Assembly: GCF_044005705.1 (NCBI RefSeq)
Contig: NZ_JBIPKE010000007.1
Coordinates: 51,678-115,677, forward strand
Origin: Marinoscillum luteum
Lineage (GTDB): Bacteria; Bacteroidota; Bacteroidia; Cytophagales; Cyclobacteriaceae
Direction of reading: 5' to 3'
DNA: 64,000 bases
Shown: piece by piece, positions 61,601-64,000 of the stretch
How the letters are laid out: each line of letters starts with the position of its first letter
How positions within the stretch are numbered: position 1 is the first letter of the stretch
Made by a program: the position numbers and the translations under genes
The notes under the pieces: generated by a model
Told to the model about the DNA's origin: nothing
What the model saw: the letters and a program-made list of their open reading frames with translations, nothing else
Databases searched by the model: none

Positions 61601-64000
61601 ATCCCGTCACCCTATGAGTGGCCAGGAAGGTGATGGTATCTGGTAACAGATTTGAAAGACTGATAGCCGCGGGAGCATTTAATACTTGAGGGAAGCCAGC
61701 CTGTCCAATACTTGAGGTAATCGTCCAGTCGTAATCAGCAACCAGGCCTGCAGCACCCTGATAGGTGATGTCGTTATCATCTATCGTAACCGCTCCATTT
61801 CCGGCTCCACATAGTGTATTGTGAGTGACCTGTCCATCTGGAATATTGATGGTCGGGTAGCTTAGATTCTCAAGTACCTCATAAGTGAAATTAACAGAAC
61901 ATCCGGAAGTGACATCCGAGATTACCGCCGTATAGTTCCCTGCAGAAAGGCCGCTTAAGGTAAAGGTGTTGGCTGATGAAGAAGCTGTTCCTTCTGCTGG
62001 GGTTACAGCAGGGGAAGTTGGCAAACTTCCATTTCTCCAGTCCACAGTATAAGCGTTGGCCACCCCGTCGGTCAGTAACGTAATCTCAATAGAACCAACG
62101 CCTGTAGTAGTACAGCTTGTATTAGGCTCTATAGTAGTCACAGATGTTTCAGGGTAAGCTATGTCTTCCACAATCTGGAATGGGAAGCTATTAGACTCAC
62201 AATCATACACCTGATGCGTAGCATTGATGAAGTAGTTACCCTCACTTAGACCTTGCAGATCCGCATCTGTAGTTACAGCTGTGATCAGTTGTTGGTTTGC
62301 GTTTAGCAACTGCAGATCATATGTTCCGATCAGGTTGGCTACACCACCATCCACTGCTTCACCAGAGACAGATGTTGGACCATCCTGAGTAGTCAATGTA
62401 ATGCTGTTGATCACTACCTCTCCGTTCGCAGTACAGTTGGTCTGACTATTGGCTGTCAGTGTCATGTTGATGGCAAATGTGGAGTCTTGTAATACGGATT
62501 TAGCAATTACATTATTACAATTGGCATTCGGATTAGTAGTGTCCGTCACTCTCGCAAAATACCTGGCAGTAGCCAACCCACTGATAGTAGAAGTAGGAGG
62601 GGTGGTGCCAGAAATGGTAATTGAAGGAGTGAATCCACCTGCTGATGGAACTCCATCGGCTAATAGTTCTGCACTTCCTGGATTAGAAACGGTACCCAGA
62701 TACCAGTCTATGGTATAGTTGGCATCCATATCAGCTCCGGTAATTGAGAGCGTCAACTGTCCGTCAGCATTGGCCACATCGCATGAAGAATTCAACCTAT
62801 CCAGTGCTATACTCAAAGTAGGCTGCTCTGTATCATAGTCAATGATTACACTTCTTAGCGGTGTAGTACAACCTGTTACAGCGTCATTGGCCGACACGAA
62901 ATAGGTGCCAGGAGATAGGTCAGCAGAGGTGCTAGCTCCGGTAAATGTGGAAGCACTTGGAGTGACACCATCGCTTTCATATAAGGTAAAGGTGTAACCT
63001 GCTGTTCCAACTAATGCTCCATTCAAGGTCACGTTGTTGACAACCACTTGTCCATTGTGTGGACTACAATCAGTGATAGGAGTTCCTACAATTTGATTGG
63101 CAGCAATTTTGATCACATCAGGGTTATCTTCAACTTCTACTACAATCATATCTGTACATCCGGTTCCTTCGGATGCCGTAGCCTGAGCAGTCACCACAAT
63201 GGTATAGAATCCAGCGTTTAGGTTGGTAGCTGAGAAGTTGCCCACTCCACTCAGATCACCTCTGAATGTACCAGCAGTACCAGTTCCTTCATACCAGCTA
63301 AAGTCATAATTTGCTTCGTCTGTATCAGGTGCCAGGATAGCCAGCGTGACAGACCCATTTCCACCAGTACAGTACGTATCCTCAGTAACCACAGGAGTGT
63401 CGAACGTAGGCTCTATTCCATCCTGACCAACAGTTACATTGACGACCTGCGAACGACAGAGGTTGTCCACCAGGTTTTCTACGTATACCGTATAAGTGCC
63501 AGGTAGTACACTGGACACACTGTCATTCACTGAATTCACAGGATGTTGAATTGCACCAACATTCAGCCCGGCCCAGGTGAAGGCATAATCTCCTCCACTT
63601 ACACTCAGGTCAACCGCAATGCCATCCATGAATATTTTGGTAATCTTGATGGTTCCGTTCGCATTGTTGTTATCACAGTTGGTATCATCAGTGGTGATGA
63701 TATCAACGCGTTTGATCTGATAGACCGGATTGTCTTCTTTGAGCGTGTATGTGGCAACAGACTTACATCCATTGTAAGGATCGTTGGCATCATAAGCCAC
63801 TACGGTGTACTTACCTGAAGGAAGCCCTTCGATGGCTGAAGAGTCCGCAGCAGTCACATCGATGGTACCACCGAAGTTGGCAGCGTTTGTGATCTCCATA
63901 GCTGCGATAGTGGTATCGGTACCAGCCCACCATCTGAAGAGGTATTCAGTCACATCGATTCCCGGAGTACCTGTGATTTTCACTTCAAGCTGTCCATCTC
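58692..64000 (-). CDS. Giant multi-module adhesin with gliding-motility C-terminal domain, 5' part beyond window
   Basis: The frame stays open through base 64000, so the N-terminus is missing and the apparent first residue near 63983 is not a start. About 1765 residues are visible. They hold about fifteen SprB-type modules of roughly 105 residues, each with a Cys after a conserved Thr/Asn (for example NTSCTTTGVGSIEITL), a GNYTAVI- or GTYTVYV-like strand, and a closing GC. The end (about the last 90 residues) has the CHU_C/gliding motility-associated domain: SNGDGKNDFMIIDCIDYFPN, RFDGTSNVG, LPVGTYFYFIDKGDG. This is a type IX secretion signal of the type B class. It should be exported to the surface for adhesion or gliding. 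Confidence 0.92.
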   Translation of the reverse strand, partial: DGQLEVKITGTPGIDVTEYLFRWWAGTDTTIAAMEITNAANFGGTIDVTAADSSAIEGLPSGKYTVVAYDANDPYNGCKSVATYTLKEDNPVYQIKRVDIITTDDTNCDNNNANGTIKITKIFMDGIAVDLSVSGGDYAFTWAGLNVGAIQHPVNSVNDSVSSVLPGTYTVYVENLVDNLCRSQVVNVTVGQDGIEPTFDTPVVTEDTYCTGGNGSVTLAILAPDTDEANYDFSWYEGTGTAGTFRGDLSGVGNFSATNLNAGFYTIVVTAQATASEGTGCTDMIVVEVEDNPDVIKIAANQIVGTPITDCSPHNGQVVVNNVTLNGALVGTAGYTFTLYESDGVTPSASTFTGASTSADLSPGTYFVSANDAVTGCTTPLRSVIIDYDTEQPTLSIALDRLNSSCDVANADGQLTLSITGADMDANYTIDWYLGTVSNPGSAELLADGVPSAGGFTPSITISGTTPPTSTISGLATARYFARVTDTTNPNANCNNVIAKSVLQDSTFAINMTLTANSQTNCTANGEVVINSITLTTQDGPTSVSGEAVDGGVANLIGTYDLQLLNANQQLITAVTTDADLQGLSEGNYFINATHQVYDCESNSFPFQIVEDIAYPETSVTTIEPNTSCTTTGVGSIEITLLTDGVANAYTVDWRNGSLPTSPAVTPAEGTASSSANTFTLSGLSAGNYTAVISDVTSGCSVNFTYEVLENLSYPTINIPDGQVTHNTLCGAGNGAVTIDDNDITYQGAAGLVADYDWTITSSIGQAGFPQVLNAPAAISLSNLLPDTITFLATHRVTGCSNGSLELIILDKSRLPEIDSLVMIPNANCDGGGIAQGLIEIREIDGIAPSAGNYDYQWYVGTSASAGNEVSVVLGESDSTELVQNLPDDFYTVEITNNNTGCVSTQTIEVQNDPDYPIIISYEVNKNLTCFTVGNGSFVITQIRYQGTDLSMGNSADSLTIVSDYTLLLFASDGVTPMTDGDPATTMKLDSLSAGTYYAAIRKNDSNCDSEKVQFVIKDNPFYPQIQIIQVEADSTCSETGTTPNGMLLAIPDNANDPIHIDSSYTFNWYEVDPGTNARITGSISSNDTLSGQYQGKFEVEVVNVNVGCLSNAYFTLTNEPEELRIVAIDSVSMTACSPSNAFFEVTMINIGNLTDYTYYFYNGDPTIGNPNDSLIYSGPSPILSFNDTGFDVVPDEYYVIAVSNITGCSTDIYQIEITDETTRPGITLEAFSLQTNCDPDNPNGSLTVSANGSQDNTLYTFEWTNSAGIVVEANNATADSLAADTYTVTITEVATGCSVSENYTMIDDYPDPLKLSVTSEGNSNCVNPDGRLAAKVNNIPDGKSASDYQFYWFIGDQTAGTPDPTQADWIGTVYSGLEAGTYTVYVVDGTDAFCTSVPRAVTVKDLRDTPDFRVDIINDVTICYPTLPNGRATIGFTEGELFRYTFLWYEGAISDTTGLSPFVSNKQSVDSLNIGVYTTAAIDKITGCIGYQQFNIMDATETVGLPTLVKVSDRTNCIYPDGRALARVNGNTEGYTFNWYEQGNLTTPVFTGSDVSTLDTTTYLVEAIKISTGCVSARVSVEILNGIEDPEFEVFTTGSICLRTEDGAANQFNGTADIYFEVFHEIDTISWINPDGISVSSDVKLIGAEPGIWSVWFRSDNGCDYTREFEITAALKIYNGISSNGDGKNDFMIIDCIDYFPNNRVSIYNRDGSLVYETKGYNNIDRRFDGTSNVGRNGLKLPVGTYFYFIDKGDGTEVVNGYLELVR

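Noticed and set aside
63981..63983. GTG near the right edge as start codon of the adhesin gene
   Set aside because: The frame continues without a stop to base 64000 and encodes more of the same module, so the gene is cut by the window edge.
58692..64000. Tandem DNA repeats or a CRISPR-like array within the adhesin gene
   Set aside because: The repetition is at protein-fold level; unit length is about 315 bp and the DNA copies are divergent, with no short identical repeats.

Overview
The window reads as a stretch of chromosome from a Bacteroidota bacterium, most likely a free-living, probably marine member of the Cytophagales/Cytophagia. The case rests on the families present: a PorP/SprF-like protein beside a giant adhesin with a gliding-motility-associated C-terminal (type IX secretion) domain, SprB-type repeats, several families common in this phylum (DUF1987/SiaC, DUF2911, DUF3127, DUF2452), the miaB / sigma-54 activator / lptE / TPR / secG gene order, and the absence of Shine-Dalgarno-like sequences before most genes. 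I see no rRNA, tRNA, CRISPR array, insertion sequence or prophage. The genes look like ordinary core and niche genes, nearly all intact.

Layout. 1-7.2 kb is a signalling island: siaB-siaC plus a coiled-coil gene on the minus strand (the last runs off the left edge), then a PilJ-like sensor histidine kinase, a response regulator with a degenerate SpoIIE/PP2C domain and an 82-residue orphan on the plus strand, meeting a convergent, catalytically intact Cache-like/HAMP/PP2C phosphatase. 7.3-16.8 kb holds small exported or unknown proteins (DUF302, DUF2911, DUF3127 with an SSB-like tail, DUF2452, a repeat plus cytochrome-like lipoprotein), a YheT-type hydrolase, two MsrB enzymes (one lipoprotein, one cytosolic), an active/inactive M16 protease pair and LhgO. 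16.9-22.7 kb is a complete RND efflux operon. 22.7-27.7 kb has PBP4, a CPA1 Na+/H+ antiporter with a GOLPH3-like partner, and a K+ channel with a lipoprotein. 28.1-32.1 kb pairs a GH15 enzyme with an OtsA-OtsB fusion (trehalose). 32.2-36.3 kb has a DnaQ-type exonuclease, a Mur-ligase-like protein without a P-loop, the DnaB helicase and an MDR oxidoreductase. 36.4-38.6 kb is an ammonium transporter fused to a degenerate SpoIIE-like domain. 38.9-46.7 kb is central metabolism and transport (ETF, bifunctional nuclease family, NupC, MgsA, PckA, POT transporter). 46.7-55.4 kb has a beta-barrel protein, GroEL/GroES, and the secG-to-miaB cluster. 55.5-64 kb has YceI, a gamma-carbonic anhydrase, DinB, a 4-TM holin-like protein, a PorP/SprF-like protein and the adhesin, which runs off the right edge.

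The most interesting theme is phosphorylation-based partner switching. SiaB (kinase) and SiaC (its phospho-target) sit near three SpoIIE/PP2C-type domains. Only one (5188..7203) keeps the metal-binding aspartates. The other two, one behind a receiver domain and one fused to an Amt ammonium channel, have lost most of them in different ways. They may be pseudophosphatases that act as binding or sensing modules, so that ammonium transport and a two-component input feed the same switch. Lesser points are a candidate sigma-54 promoter with upstream repeats at groES, a 17-bp palindrome over the siaB promoter region, a consensus DnaA box before dnaB, and terminators placed inside or at the ends of convergent genes.
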